NCBI RefSeq assembly: GCF_004366035.1
Contig: NZ_SOEE01000002.1
Coordinates: 496,001-560,000 of the forward strand
DNA: 64,000 bases
From: Cytobacillus oceanisediminis
GTDB taxonomy: Bacteria > Bacillota > Bacilli > Bacillales > Cytobacillaceae
Direction of reading: 5' to 3'
Shown here: positions 54,051 to 63,882 of the stretch, piece by piece
Numbering within the stretch: position 1 is the first letter of the stretch
Layout: the number at the start of each line of letters is the position of its first letter
The notes under the pieces: model-generated
The model's database searches: none
Seen by the model: the letters and a program-made list of their open reading frames with translations, nothing else
What the model was told of the DNA's origin: nothing
Position numbers and translations under genes: made by a program

Positions 54051-54974
54051 TTAAACTTTTTTATTCTGAAAAGCAAATTTATATGTTTCCAGTAATCCAT
54101 GAAATATACCGATTTTTGGCTGCCATTGCAGTATATGTCTTGCTTTTTTGTTATTAAGACAGCTATGTTTTATATCACCGCTTCGTGGATCCGTATATTG
54201 AGTAATAATTTTGGTACCATGGATTTGCGTCAACATGTCAATAATTTGATTTACCGATGTCCTTTTTGAAGTGCTAACCTGAATAATCTCGTGATGACCA
54301 CAATCTATAGCAGCTATATTTGCTTGAACAATATCTTTAACAAAAATAAAGTCGCGTGTTTGTTCTCCATCACCATGAATATTTAAAGGTATTCCTTCTT
54401 TTATTTTCTCCAGAAAAACAGCTACTACTCCACCTTCCCCTTTTGCTGTCTGTCTTGGCCCATATACATTTCCATATCGAAGAATAGTATAAGGAAAATC
54501 ATATAATTGAGAAAATATTCGAATATAGAATTCTGCCGTTAACTTAGATAACCCATAATAAGAAATAGGTATTGTTTGATCATTTTCCGATAAGATTTCT
54601 TTTTGTAAGTTTCCATAAACTGCAGAAGTAGAGGCAAAAATCATTTTTTTAACTTTGGCATCACGACAGCCTTCGAGTATGTTAATGGTTCCTTTAATAT
54701 TTACATCAGCATCATATTGTGGTTCATTGATCGATCTTCCCACATCCGCCTGGGCTGCTAGATGAAAAACTATATCTGGTTTTTCTTTTATAATTAATTG
54801 TTTTGCCTCTTTACTGCAAATATCTTGTACATGAAGATCCACCTCTGTCGGAATATGCTCTAAATAGCCCGAGATCATATTATCTAACACATGCACCTTC
54901 CACCCATTAGCAATAAGTTCTTCAACAAGATGTGAACCGATAAAACCTGCTCCTCCAGTTACCAATGCCTTCAT
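54051..54974 (-). CDS. NAD-dependent sugar-nucleotide epimerase (GalE-like)
   Basis: A 307-aa extended SDR with the NAD motif TGGAGFIGSHLVEEL, HLAAQADVGRS, the catalytic Tyr/Lys in YYGLSKLTAE and a RYGNVYGPRQ substrate loop. Relatives interconvert UDP-glucose/UDP-galactose or similar sugars. The frame is open to 55037; the third of three ATG codons (54974), 7 bases after GAGGAG, is the best start. A one-mismatch sigma-K-like promoter is upstream (55002-55028). It would supply sugar donors to the neighbouring glycosyltransferases. Confidence 0.9.
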   Translation of the reverse strand: MKALVTGGAGFIGSHLVEELIANGWKVHVLDNMISGYLEHIPTEVDLHVQDICSKEAKQLIIKEKPDIVFHLAAQADVGRSINEPQYDADVNIKGTINILEGCRDAKVKKMIFASTSAVYGNLQKEILSENDQTIPISYYGLSKLTAEFYIRIFSQLYDFPYTILRYGNVYGPRQTAKGEGGVVAVFLEKIKEGIPLNIHGDGEQTRDFIFVKDIVQANIAAIDCGHHEIIQVSTSKRTSVNQIIDMLTQIHGTKIITQYTDPRSGDIKHSCLNNKKARHILQWQPKIGIFHGLLETYKFAFQNKKV

Positions 54975-55001
54975 CATCATACTCCTCTTATATGTTTTTG
55001 A

Positions 55002-55028
55002 CATTGTATGTAAATAAAGGAAGCTAGT
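55002..55028 (-). promoter_or_regulatory. Sigma-K-like promoter of the epimerase gene
   Basis: On the minus strand AC (55028-55027) - N16 - CATACAATG (55010-55002), one mismatch from AC-N16-CATANNNTA, 28 bases before the ATG. Confidence 0.45.
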
Positions 55029-55154
55029 ATAAGGCATTGACCCAGAAGTTGGTAAATATCTAGATTTTCCTCAAATTTTGTATCTTGGCCTAACCTTTAT
55101 ATATAATCACCTTCTTTTCAAATAAAGGTTGACTAAAAACATTAATATGTCTAC

Positions 55155-55197
55155 ATAAAAAAGAGCGAGCATTTGATATGCGCTCGCTCCTTTTTTC
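55155..55197. terminator. Terminator of the small beta-rich protein gene
   Basis: GAGCGAGC/GCTCGCTC arms (55163-55170, 55182-55189), flanked by A and T runs on both sides. Confidence 0.85.
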
Positions 55198-55237
55198 ATA
55201 GGTAATTCCCTGTTTGATGCTTTATTAAGTCATATAT

Positions 55238-55678
55238 TTAATCTGAATAGGCTGCTGCATAAAAGCTTTCAGGACCAGTACGTGTTGGAGCAACCGCCAC
55301 ACCGCCAGCTGTATTTATGAATGCTTGGTAAACTAATAAATTGTTAGGAGCAGGAGGATTAAAGTCAGCAGCAGTGACAGTTATTAATCGAGTAGCTGCT
55401 ATCCCCAGAACTGAAACCGGCAATGTTTCTCGTGCAGAATAAATAAGAACTCTATTCGGACCTGTTCCTCTATAAATAGTGATGTCGACAGGAGTTAAAA
55501 CGGTAGCTGCAGAAGTAAAAGCTGCTGTTAAAGACAATTCAACTCTTATATTTGTTCCTGCACCTGTTGCATTTAGACCAAGCGTTCCAAAAAGTTGAGG
55601 GGCAGCGGTAACTGGTACGGCGATGGAATTGAAATAACTGGCATTTTGCGATGTTCGTGCATCTAATAATTTTACCAT
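55238..55678 (-). CDS. Small beta-rich protein, putative spore-surface protein
   Basis: A 146-aa, alanine/threonine-rich and nearly lysine-free protein of predicted beta strands (FGTLGLNATGAGTNI, RVELSLTAAF, PVDITIYRGTG, LLVYQAFINT), most like a jelly-roll. No family is firmly recognised. It has no signal peptide. The frame opens at 55699, but that first ATG is part of the AAAGGAGTG ribosome binding site; ATG 55678 is chosen. A perfect sigma-K-like promoter lies 34 bases upstream, so a spore coat or exosporium location is likely. It might be a partner of the YadA-like protein. Confidence 0.72.
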   Translation of the reverse strand: MVKLLDARTSQNASYFNSIAVPVTAAPQLFGTLGLNATGAGTNIRVELSLTAAFTSAATVLTPVDITIYRGTGPNRVLIYSARETLPVSVLGIAATRLITVTAADFNPPAPNNLLVYQAFINTAGGVAVAPTRTGPESFYAAAYSD

Positions 55679-56616
55679 ATTTTTTAACACTCCTTTCATT
55701 AAAGGCTACTGTATTTTATGATTTCCAGTAAATTATGTGTGGACAAGTTAATCTATTTTTCTATGGCTGATGACCATTTAAATAAAATAATTTGCAATGC
55801 AGTGCTGGATATATAAATAATGAATGATTATTGGCAAACAAGAAAGAGAGGATTTTAGCATAATAAGGAGAAACTGTATTCGACATGCTGTCAAAATGAA
55901 AAGCGATTAAAAAAAGAAAGCAACTATGGCTTGCATCCATTAAAAATGAGGTGGATTAATTCTGATGAATCACGAGGTAAATTGTAAGAGCAGGCTAATT
56001 TAACAGTTAATGACCGTATAGGAGACTTCTTCCCTCAGGATATGATGTTATTATTGTCAGAAGTAAAATGCCTTTGAAAATGAAATACTATAGAATACGT
56101 GATCGTACAAATCAAATGAGGTAAAAAGATTTAATTACAAGGGACAAAGCTGCTCCTGTTTTGCACCCTAGTATCCGGTCTTAACTTAAAGTGAATCGTT
56201 GAGAAGTTAATAGATTGGTAACTGAATATAACCACAAACCACTAATACTCATCCATTCATTCCAAGCAAGATATCATAAACTCTATCAATAATTATCTCG
56301 ATTAAAACCTTCTTTTCCCATGAAAGCATGTGAAACTTCTGAAATAACGGGATAAAATTCCGCTATAAGAAAATCAGTTAAGTTTAAAAATACTATTAAA
56401 AATGAACCAATTTAGATAATTACTATCAAAAAGAACATAAAATTTAGCAACCTTAAGTTCAAGACTGAACGAAAAGTTGCTTAGATTTACATTCTTGTTA
56501 TGTGGATTATTTTTTTGAAGATCCCCTTAGTCATTATATATTACATCTTGATACTTAATGATAGACAGATAACATTTTAAAGTGCATGGCAAGACACTGT
56601 GATATAAAAGGGAAAT
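55679..56616. other. 938-base gene-poor stretch
   Basis: AT-rich and without a complete gene. Around 55990-56125 two adjacent frames read plausible protein (VNDRIGDFFP in one, GYDVIIVRSKMPLKMKYYRIRDRT in the next) as if a small gene had been broken by a frameshift; no family is recognised. The rest shows stops in all frames. Confidence 0.4.
55712..55738 (-). promoter_or_regulatory. Sigma-K-like promoter of the small beta-rich protein gene
   Basis: On the minus strand AC (55738-55737) - N16 - CATAAAATA (55720-55712), a full match to AC-N16-CATANNNTA, 34 bases before the ATG. Confidence 0.62.
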
Positions 56617-57693
56617 CTATACATTTAACCCTAATTTGCCAAGCATATTGATAAAATTCCGGCTGTATAGCTCAGGACTAAAGTTAGCTTTTACATGTTC
56701 GAAACCATTGGCACGTATATATTCTCTTAATTCATGATTAGTCATTAATTCGGACGCTTCTTTTACAGCTTCCTGTATACTGCCAATTTGATAATATTTT
56801 CCCGTTTGGTTATGCATAATTGAGCTCCTGACTCCGCCAGAATCTGTTGTCAGAACAGGACATTTGCAACTCATAGCTTCCAGTACGGAATAAGGAGCGC
56901 CTTCCGACTTAGACGTAGAACAGTAAAATCCACCCGAGTCGCCAATGATAGAAAAATATTCAGCCATTTTCGCATTCGGAACATTCTGAAGAATGAATAG
57001 CTTTTTTTCTAATTTCAACTGAACAATTAATTGTTCAAACTCTTTCCGTTCATGAGGGTCAGAAAGTGTTGGATCTTCAAACATATACAACTGTATATTA
57101 GGATTTACTTGATGAATGAGCTGGTGACCGATATGGAGGAATTCTTTCCAGTTTTTATTATCCACGATTCGTCCGGTCCATGCGATTATAGGTTTAGGAA
57201 ATTTCGCTGATTTTGTATAATAAAATTGACTTGTATCAAAACAATTATTAAAACTGAATTTTGGAATTGAAGGAAATAATTCTTTATATAACTGTTCGAT
57301 ATTTGGAGTTTTAGGATTCAGCAAAGCATTTGCATGATTTGTGATTGCAGGTGTTCCATTGGTTAGAAACTCTCTTGCTCTCTCGTTAGATCCTAGTCCT
57401 TGGATTTCAAAGATTAATTTTCCTTGGTACCCTAAATGTCGCAACAATGACAGGATATGATAGTCAGAAACAATTACAATTGCACTGTATTTCCATTTAG
57501 ATAACATTTCTTTAATCATTTTTGGATCTTTTCCTATAAAGATATTACTGTTATAAGGATTGATTTGATCCCTTAATCTCTGGTAATAAAGACAATGACA
57601 GGTAATATTGTATTTTTCCAATGCAGCACATCTCTGGCGGTTTAACGTTTCAACTCCGCCGCTTGGCACATAGAAGACAAATAATATATTCAT
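56617..57693 (-). CDS. GT4-like glycosyltransferase, paralogue 2
   Basis: A 358-aa GT-B enzyme similar along its whole length to the protein at 50501-51571: FVFYVPSGGVETLNRQRC, IFEIQGLGSNERAREF, GRIVDNKNWKEFLHIG, MFEDPTLSDPHERKEF and EGAPYSVLEAMSCKCPVLTTD. It is 33 bases after a GT2 gene in the same direction, so the two form an operon. Its likely role is glycan assembly on a spore-surface component. The acceptor and sugar are unknown. Confidence 0.86.
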   Translation of the reverse strand: MNILFVFYVPSGGVETLNRQRCAALEKYNITCHCLYYQRLRDQINPYNSNIFIGKDPKMIKEMLSKWKYSAIVIVSDYHILSLLRHLGYQGKLIFEIQGLGSNERAREFLTNGTPAITNHANALLNPKTPNIEQLYKELFPSIPKFSFNNCFDTSQFYYTKSAKFPKPIIAWTGRIVDNKNWKEFLHIGHQLIHQVNPNIQLYMFEDPTLSDPHERKEFEQLIVQLKLEKKLFILQNVPNAKMAEYFSIIGDSGGFYCSTSKSEGAPYSVLEAMSCKCPVLTTDSGGVRSSIMHNQTGKYYQIGSIQEAVKEASELMTNHELREYIRANGFEHVKANFSPELYSRNFINMLGKLGLNV

Positions 57694-57726
57694 TCTGCTA
57701 CTCCTTGGATGGAATTCACCTCGTCT

Positions 57727-58779
57727 TTAATTTCTTATTATATTTGAAAGACAGTTTACATCAGAAAAATTATATTGATTTGTGTAAACTAGATTATATG
57801 GAGTCTTTGGAGCTTGAATACTATTTAAAAGGTTGTTGTCTTCCCCAGCTCTTTCCATTACTGTAATCCTGGGATCATTGATCCCCAGGCTTTTTAATTT
57901 ATTTGTTACTTGCTTTGTCTTGTCAATTATTACCAGCAAATAGTTATGATAACGTTGGTCCAAAAGATTTTCTAAATCTTCAATCGTGCTTTCGCTGAAT
58001 GTAAGTACCGGAAAAAAAATAGTAGTTTCATAAGATAGTCCCCTTCTTTCACGAGCCATATGCCTTGCTAAATTATACTGATCCCGCCACCAGCGATGTT
58101 TAGTTTCGTCCTCTTGAATCTCCTTAGAAAGGCTTAATGATGAATGATATCTATAAGCCATCAGCTCTTCTGGAACAAACTCAACATCGCAGATTTCAGT
58201 AAGACGCAGCCAATAATCATAGGTTTGGACGGGGTCTAAATAGTAGCCGCCAATTCGCTTGGCGTAAACCTTCTTATACATAAAAGAAGTTCCAATAAAA
58301 CTAAAATCCAGCAAGTCATCCAGGGTTTTACTTTCCTGCCATTTACGAAAATGGTCTTGTTCCATTTTGGAATATAATAATTTTCCATTTCCATCAATAT
58401 GATCAAAACAACTATAAACAAGTCCAACATTCGGACCCGAGTCTTTAAGTTTATTACGGAGCTTTAAAAAAAAATCAGGATATATTATATTATCACTCGA
58501 CCCCCAGGTTAACAATTCAACCTCATCAAGCCTAAATAAATAATCGAACCCCGTATTTAGAGCATGTGCAATCCCCTCGTTCACAGGTTTATCAATGATT
58601 GTAATTCTTGATTCATTCTTATATTGGTAAACAATGTCTCTAGTCTGCTTATTTGCCCCATCGATGACAATCACTAGATGGAATTTCTGATAGGTTTGTT
58701 GAAGAACAGAGTCGATCGATAACACCAAGTAGTTTGGGTCTTGGTCATATACTGGCATTACCATACCTACAACGTTCAT
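57727..58779 (-). CDS. GT2-family glycosyltransferase
   Basis: A 350-aa protein. The N-terminal half is a GT-A domain: VGMVMPVYDQDPNYLVLSIDSVLQQTY, VIVIDGANKQT, and the DxD-like ELLTWGSSDNIIYP. RIGGYYLDPVQTYDYWLRL is the acceptor-side motif. The C-terminal ~120 residues form a second, less clear domain. ATG 58779 follows GGAGGG by 8 bases; the frame opens at 58824. It is first in an operon with GT4 paralogue 2. Confidence 0.86.
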   Translation of the reverse strand: MNVVGMVMPVYDQDPNYLVLSIDSVLQQTYQKFHLVIVIDGANKQTRDIVYQYKNESRITIIDKPVNEGIAHALNTGFDYLFRLDEVELLTWGSSDNIIYPDFFLKLRNKLKDSGPNVGLVYSCFDHIDGNGKLLYSKMEQDHFRKWQESKTLDDLLDFSFIGTSFMYKKVYAKRIGGYYLDPVQTYDYWLRLTEICDVEFVPEELMAYRYHSSLSLSKEIQEDETKHRWWRDQYNLARHMARERRGLSYETTIFFPVLTFSESTIEDLENLLDQRYHNYLLVIIDKTKQVTNKLKSLGINDPRITVMERAGEDNNLLNSIQAPKTPYNLVYTNQYNFSDVNCLSNIIRN

Positions 58780-59289
58780 AATATTATTCCCTCCTTGTTG
58801 AACTAGAATGGTATTGGGTATCAAACAGCTGTATATGGTGAATAAATTGATTTATGCTTTATATGGATGCGGGCTGCCTCAATTAATTCTTACCCTTTTA
58901 CATGAATTTCAGCTTTTAATGTACTTGCAAGTATTTTATTCATAAGAAGTTAAATTGTTTGGACTATTACATAGTAAACTGATTCCTTTAAATTGATCTA
59001 GGTGCACCTTTAAATACAGCAGCAGTATTATTTGGGAACCTCGGTCCAAACCAGGTCTGTTCTCTCGCGCTTATCTTTATCTCAAAAAAATCTATGACAC
59101 ATCACATGCTTTGCTCCATAATCTCTATGATTTAATCCAAGGTTAGACATATATATAAAATCGACTATACAACTCTTGATCTTCATGATTTTTTTTACAC
59201 ACAAAAAAAGAAAGAAAAGCGCCTACGCCAAAATAGGAAACAAACATATTGTAATGAATAAGGCTATCAATTTATAGGGAGTGATTTTT
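58780..59289. other. Divergent region between two GT2 genes
   Basis: 510 AT-rich bases with no coding frame. It holds a sigma-K-like -10 at 59245-59253 for the right-hand gene; none is clear for the left operon. Confidence 0.4.
59245..59253 (+). promoter_or_regulatory. Sigma-K-like -10 element of the GT2 gene at 59290
   Basis: CATATTGTA is identical to the -10 of the YadA-like gene, 36 bases before the start. The AC of a -35 is at 18 rather than 16 bases (59225-59226), so it is weaker. Confidence 0.4.
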
Positions 59290-60075
59290 TTGTCTGTTTC
59301 TAATCCTTGGGTAAGTGTCATAATCCCTTTTTATAACTGTCCTTATGTTGCACAAGCTATTGAGAGTATATTAAAACAAACTTACCCTAATGTTGAACTA
59401 ATAGTTGTAAATGATGGTTCTAATGAGCATCAGCACTTGATAATACCCTATTTAACTAAGATTATTTATATTGAAAAAATAAATAATGGTGTGGCATCAG
59501 CAATAAATCAAGGAATCCAGCAAGCAAAAGGAGAGTACTTAGTCTGGCTTAGTTCTGATGATATAATCGATCCGTATAAAGTAGAATATCAGCTTCGATT
59601 TATGCAGAAAAAAAACTCCTTTTTCAGTTTTACAAATTTTAATAAAATTGATAAAAACAGTCGCATCATTAAATCTAATGTTATTCCGCATAATGTCGAA
59701 GTTAACTATAAAAATGATTTAAAGTTCCTTCAAGCCTTAAAGAACTATAATCCTATTAACGGATGTACGGTTATGATGTCTAGAAAAATAATTGATCGCG
59801 TTGGCTATTTTAATGAAAATTTAAAGTATGCACAAGATTACGAATACTGGATTAGAGTAGCTCTTCAATTCCCTATTCATTATTTTCCATCAACGCTGAC
59901 AAGTTACCGGGTCCATGATGCAATGGGTACTATTCGTCATTATAAAAAACAAATAGAAGAATTCGATTCTATAAAAAGCCAATATAAATATACGCTTGAT
60001 TATTTAATTCAAAAAAAAATTAATGCTTCTATAAAACGCACGAAACGAAGAAGGAATAATTCTAGTCGGAAATAA
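59290..60075 (+). CDS. GT2-family glycosyltransferase
   Basis: A 261-aa GT-A glycosyltransferase: VSVIIPFYNCPYVAQAIESILKQTYPNVELIVVNDGS, the DxD-like YLVWLSSDDIIDP and AQDYEYWIRVALQFPI. The last 30 residues are basic (KRTKRRRNN) and may bind membrane or another polymer. The frame opens at GTG 59281; TTG 59290, 8 bases after GGGAG, is preferred. It is very AT-rich and transcribed away from the other GT operon. Confidence 0.84.
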   Translation: MSVSNPWVSVIIPFYNCPYVAQAIESILKQTYPNVELIVVNDGSNEHQHLIIPYLTKIIYIEKINNGVASAINQGIQQAKGEYLVWLSSDDIIDPYKVEYQLRFMQKKNSFFSFTNFNKIDKNSRIIKSNVIPHNVEVNYKNDLKFLQALKNYNPINGCTVMMSRKIIDRVGYFNENLKYAQDYEYWIRVALQFPIHYFPSTLTSYRVHDAMGTIRHYKKQIEEFDSIKSQYKYTLDYLIQKKINASIKRTKRRRNNSSRK

Positions 60076-60495
60076 TCAAAAGCAGGTTTCTATGTATGGA
60101 TTATGGCTTAATAAACCTATCCCATGCACGTTTAACCCTTTAGTCCATTAAAATGTTGTTATTTTTCGTGGATGATAATAAATTGCACCCTATCGTAGGC
60201 AGAAAAAGGAATAATAATCTGTCTACTTTGGGGGATTTTCTATGAGGAATTTTAACCTAACATTACTTTTAGGAAAAGATCTGCAGACCTTTACTTAAAA
60301 ATGGATAATTTTTCATTTTATAAACAAATGCAAGATGCAAAATAAATACATAAGCCACTGTAAATATTAGTGCTTCCAAGAGGAAATAAATAACCAGAGC
60401 CCATATCAATAAAGGACTCAGGCAACAAAATTGTGCTTTTTAGTACTGTCTTCTTTTATAAGCATGGGGGCACTCAGACATACAGGATAAATTTT
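60076..60495. other. Gene-free stretch at the island's right edge
   Basis: 420 AT-rich bases between convergent genes. I see no coding frame, strong hairpin or repeat in it. Confidence 0.35.
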
Positions 60496-63400
60496 TCAGG
60501 ACCATTCTTTTAATTTATTCATTATGCTATTTTTCCATTTAGATATTAAAGGCTCCTCACCTTTAGCTGTCTTTTGCTTCTGCCATTCATTATAGCTTGC
60601 TGCAGAAATAAGAATAGAGCCTGCAATTAAAAGATACGCCCACCAAGGAAGATTTCCCCAATAAGGTCTTGATTGAAGCAGTACATTCAGGAGCAGAACC
60701 CCAGAGCCAACAAAGAAATAGGACTTTATTCTCCAGAAGGTGCCAGCCAGCATCGAAATCAGGGAGAGTGTGCCAACTATGAGCGCATCATAAACCGTAT
60801 TGCTTGCAAGGCCATCCTGTACAAGCAGCAGGGAAACCGTTATTAGGACTGCCCACTGAATTTTGTTTGTTTGTGCTGCGTATTGCCCTTTCAGTACTTT
60901 TCTGACAAAAATAATCAGGATGATCCATGGGAGCACGTATGCCTCCCTTATAAAAAGGCCAGGCAGCTCAATATTCTTTAGTAAACTATAATAAGGCTCC
61001 ATCAATAACGCTCCCGACAGCAACCCAGGCAGCCATACATATTTGGATGCCATTCTGCCCCTCTGTAAAAATAAAAGTGCGCTGATAAGGAGTCCGGGGA
61101 GAACTTCCGCCCATAGGGAAACTTCCGGAAAAAGATAGGCGGTAAGGAAAAATACCAGCGAGATAATAGTGTAGCTATCGGCTTTTTTGTTCATTAGAAT
61201 TTTGGCATATAGCATTTTGCCGATGATCGCCGAAGCCAGGCCTGAACAAGCCACAACCAGAATTTTCATATCTGGAGCGATTCCGTTAATGAACAGAAAT
61301 TTGAGTACTGCCGCATACAGTAATACCAATGGAACAGCAGCCAATAGATCAAGTTTAGTTCTATGCAAATATACGATCAATCCTGCAGAATAGATAATTG
61401 AAACGAAAAACGGCACATACCCAAAGGGATATGAAGTTAAAAACGACAGGATCCCAATCACAGACCAGGGTACAAGAAAGTAAACACTTCTCATTTTATC
61501 TTGAGTTTTTCCGGTTAGCCAGAATAAGAATACGGCACAGCTGACTAAAAGAACGGCATACTCACTGAAGTTCTCTTCCCATATATGATCCACGCCCGTC
61601 AAGATTACCATGAATAAAGTTAAGAATGAGCTGTAAAGGAATATCTTTACCTTCCACTCTTTAGCAGAAACCCTGAAACTGACCCAATAGACCGCCAGTG
61701 TGACCAGGAATGGCCAAATACTATTATCCCTATAGATAAAAAATGTCAGGATCATGGCAAACGGCATGTAAATATGGCCAATCCAGCTGAACCCTCTTGC
61801 CAGGACAAGGTCCTTATTAGAAATATAGAAAGCCGCGCCAAGCAAAATCCATGCGCCTAGCGGCAATTGCACCCAATTAAAAAAAGGAAAGTTAAATGGT
61901 AAACCAATCAAGATCATAAAGTAAGCAAAAAGTGAAATCGATGCTGACACAAACGGAATCCAGCTTTGTTTATGGAATCTATAAAGGGCAAGATACATAA
62001 TAATGCCCCCTATAAATACTGCGGGTCTCATCCAGACTTCATTGATTGACAAAGCAGCTGCTGTAAATAGTGAGATTGTATAAAATCCCAATGAGATTAA
62101 AAACACGTTTCCGGCTTGAACTTTGTGCCCTTTCTTCGAAAGAACGCCATAAAGTATAAGCAGGGCAATACTTGCCATTACGGTATTCATGGCCATACCT
62201 AACTCATTCTGATAAAAGCTTGACCAGCTTCGCAGATGTTCACCATAAAACATAAAGGCAAACCCGATTGACAAAGGAATGGCCCAGGGAATCGCTTCTG
62301 TATAAAAAATCCGATTCTCAGCCATGTTCATAAGGTACATGACAAAGCTAAAGATTAATAGCATGGAGCCTGCAGCGAGCCAATCAAGAAAACCTACTGC
62401 AGTCACAACTGAAAATAACATAATACTAACTGCCACATCCCGTGAGCTTGATTCCACCATTTTTAGAAGCGGATACTTAAGCAGATACCCGAGACTTATA
62501 AAAAGCACAAAGCCAATGAAGAAAACAGGTAAAGATAGATTATTGAACTCAAAGCCTTTATCCAATATTAGTACTATTTCAAATAGAGCAGAGGCTAAAA
62601 ATACGGGTGCCAGGTAAGCAAATAGCCCGTTCCCCATAACATTAGCCAAATATATAAACTGCACCGCTAGAATAATATAAGCCAGCAGCAGTGCTGCAGA
62701 TGGTTCGCCGGCCATTAACATGATACCTTCCAATGAAATATATAGAAAAGAAAGTATGGAAACCGCTGCACTGGTCAGTCTAAAAATCTTATCCCAGGAA
62801 TATTGCTTATCCATAACCTTAGGAACAAACAGAAAACTAATCCCTACAAACGCAAATAAAACTGGTCCTGCCGAATTTAAAATGGTATTTTCAATCAGCT
62901 GATAGGCACCATAGACAATCAGTAAGCTGAAGACGAAATGAAACTCCTTCCTGCCTGTTACATATACCATTGATAAGTAAACGGCTGCTGTCAGCAGAAT
63001 ATTCACACTGTATAAAACATGGCTATTGAAAAATAAAAGCATCAATAATGTAGAGATCACTAAATTGATTTGAGCAAAGTAAATCAATTCTCCCGAAAAC
63101 AGTTTAAGGGAAGCTTGTTTTTTCAGGCGGTGATAAGCTGCGGACAGCAGAGCATTGAAGATCATCAATCCAAGAAAGAAACTGTCATTTTCAAGCTTCA
63201 ATGCTGCCAAGGTATAACCAGCCCCGGCAGACAGGGCAATATAAGCAAACCATACAAAAAGACGTGAGCCCAGCTTCTGTGCAAATATACTGTATACTGG
63301 AACGACCAGTAAACTGCCAGCAGCCCCGAGCACAAAGCGTCCTTCCCCATAAAAAGAAAGATAAGGGCCAAGCAATTGAAACCAGCCTATGGACAAAATA

Positions 63401-63882
63401 AATATTGGCAAGAATAAACTCCCAAGAACAATAAAAGCAAACGACGTTCTTTCTATCTTTAATACCTTACCCGAAATAAAGGCAAAGCCATAGAAAATAA
63501 GTGAAACAACTGCAATAGATGCACTTTTCATGAGATTTGACATTGTATCCCAATTGCTTGTTGCCACAAAAAGTCCGCCAATAAGGAGCAGGATGACTCC
63601 TACATTCAGCAGCCAGGAAATATTTCTTTCACGGACTTCTTCCTGAGATAATTTCTTTTTCACCGTTTTTTTTGCCGGCTGAATGGGCTTTTGTCTGATT
63701 TCTTCTGCAGCTTTTGCTGCCTTAACCTGCACTTGCTGCAGCTCTTCAAAGTCCTGATAGTACTGATGGTGGGCTTTCAAGGTGATTTCATAATGTTCCG
63801 ATGATATATAATCCTTTTCTTTCAATTTCGTGAGTTCAACTTGAAATATGTTCTGATGATATTTTTCTGTTTCGATCTTCAA
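60496..63882 (-). CDS. Very large polytopic membrane protein (DUF2157/SCO7613-like)
   Basis: A 1128-aa protein. Residues 1-85 are soluble and charged, with a Lys/Pro-rich linker. The rest forms about thirty closely spaced hydrophobic helices. The first membrane segment, ISWLLNVGVILLLIGGLFVATSNWD, resembles DUF2157 and the SCO7613 C-terminal domain family. No enzyme motif is seen; a role in cell-envelope or sporulation processes is possible but unsupported. The start is TTG 63880-63882, with AGAGGTGG 5 bases before it. Monocistronic in view. Confidence 0.75.
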   Translation of the reverse strand: MKIETEKYHQNIFQVELTKLKEKDYISSEHYEITLKAHHQYYQDFEELQQVQVKAAKAAEEIRQKPIQPAKKTVKKKLSQEEVRERNISWLLNVGVILLLIGGLFVATSNWDTMSNLMKSASIAVVSLIFYGFAFISGKVLKIERTSFAFIVLGSLFLPIFILSIGWFQLLGPYLSFYGEGRFVLGAAGSLLVVPVYSIFAQKLGSRLFVWFAYIALSAGAGYTLAALKLENDSFFLGLMIFNALLSAAYHRLKKQASLKLFSGELIYFAQINLVISTLLMLLFFNSHVLYSVNILLTAAVYLSMVYVTGRKEFHFVFSLLIVYGAYQLIENTILNSAGPVLFAFVGISFLFVPKVMDKQYSWDKIFRLTSAAVSILSFLYISLEGIMLMAGEPSAALLLAYIILAVQFIYLANVMGNGLFAYLAPVFLASALFEIVLILDKGFEFNNLSLPVFFIGFVLFISLGYLLKYPLLKMVESSSRDVAVSIMLFSVVTAVGFLDWLAAGSMLLIFSFVMYLMNMAENRIFYTEAIPWAIPLSIGFAFMFYGEHLRSWSSFYQNELGMAMNTVMASIALLILYGVLSKKGHKVQAGNVFLISLGFYTISLFTAAALSINEVWMRPAVFIGGIIMYLALYRFHKQSWIPFVSASISLFAYFMILIGLPFNFPFFNWVQLPLGAWILLGAAFYISNKDLVLARGFSWIGHIYMPFAMILTFFIYRDNSIWPFLVTLAVYWVSFRVSAKEWKVKIFLYSSFLTLFMVILTGVDHIWEENFSEYAVLLVSCAVFLFWLTGKTQDKMRSVYFLVPWSVIGILSFLTSYPFGYVPFFVSIIYSAGLIVYLHRTKLDLLAAVPLVLLYAAVLKFLFINGIAPDMKILVVACSGLASAIIGKMLYAKILMNKKADSYTIISLVFFLTAYLFPEVSLWAEVLPGLLISALLFLQRGRMASKYVWLPGLLSGALLMEPYYSLLKNIELPGLFIREAYVLPWIILIIFVRKVLKGQYAAQTNKIQWAVLITVSLLLVQDGLASNTVYDALIVGTLSLISMLAGTFWRIKSYFFVGSGVLLLNVLLQSRPYWGNLPWWAYLLIAGSILISAASYNEWQKQKTAKGEEPLISKWKNSIMNKLKEWS

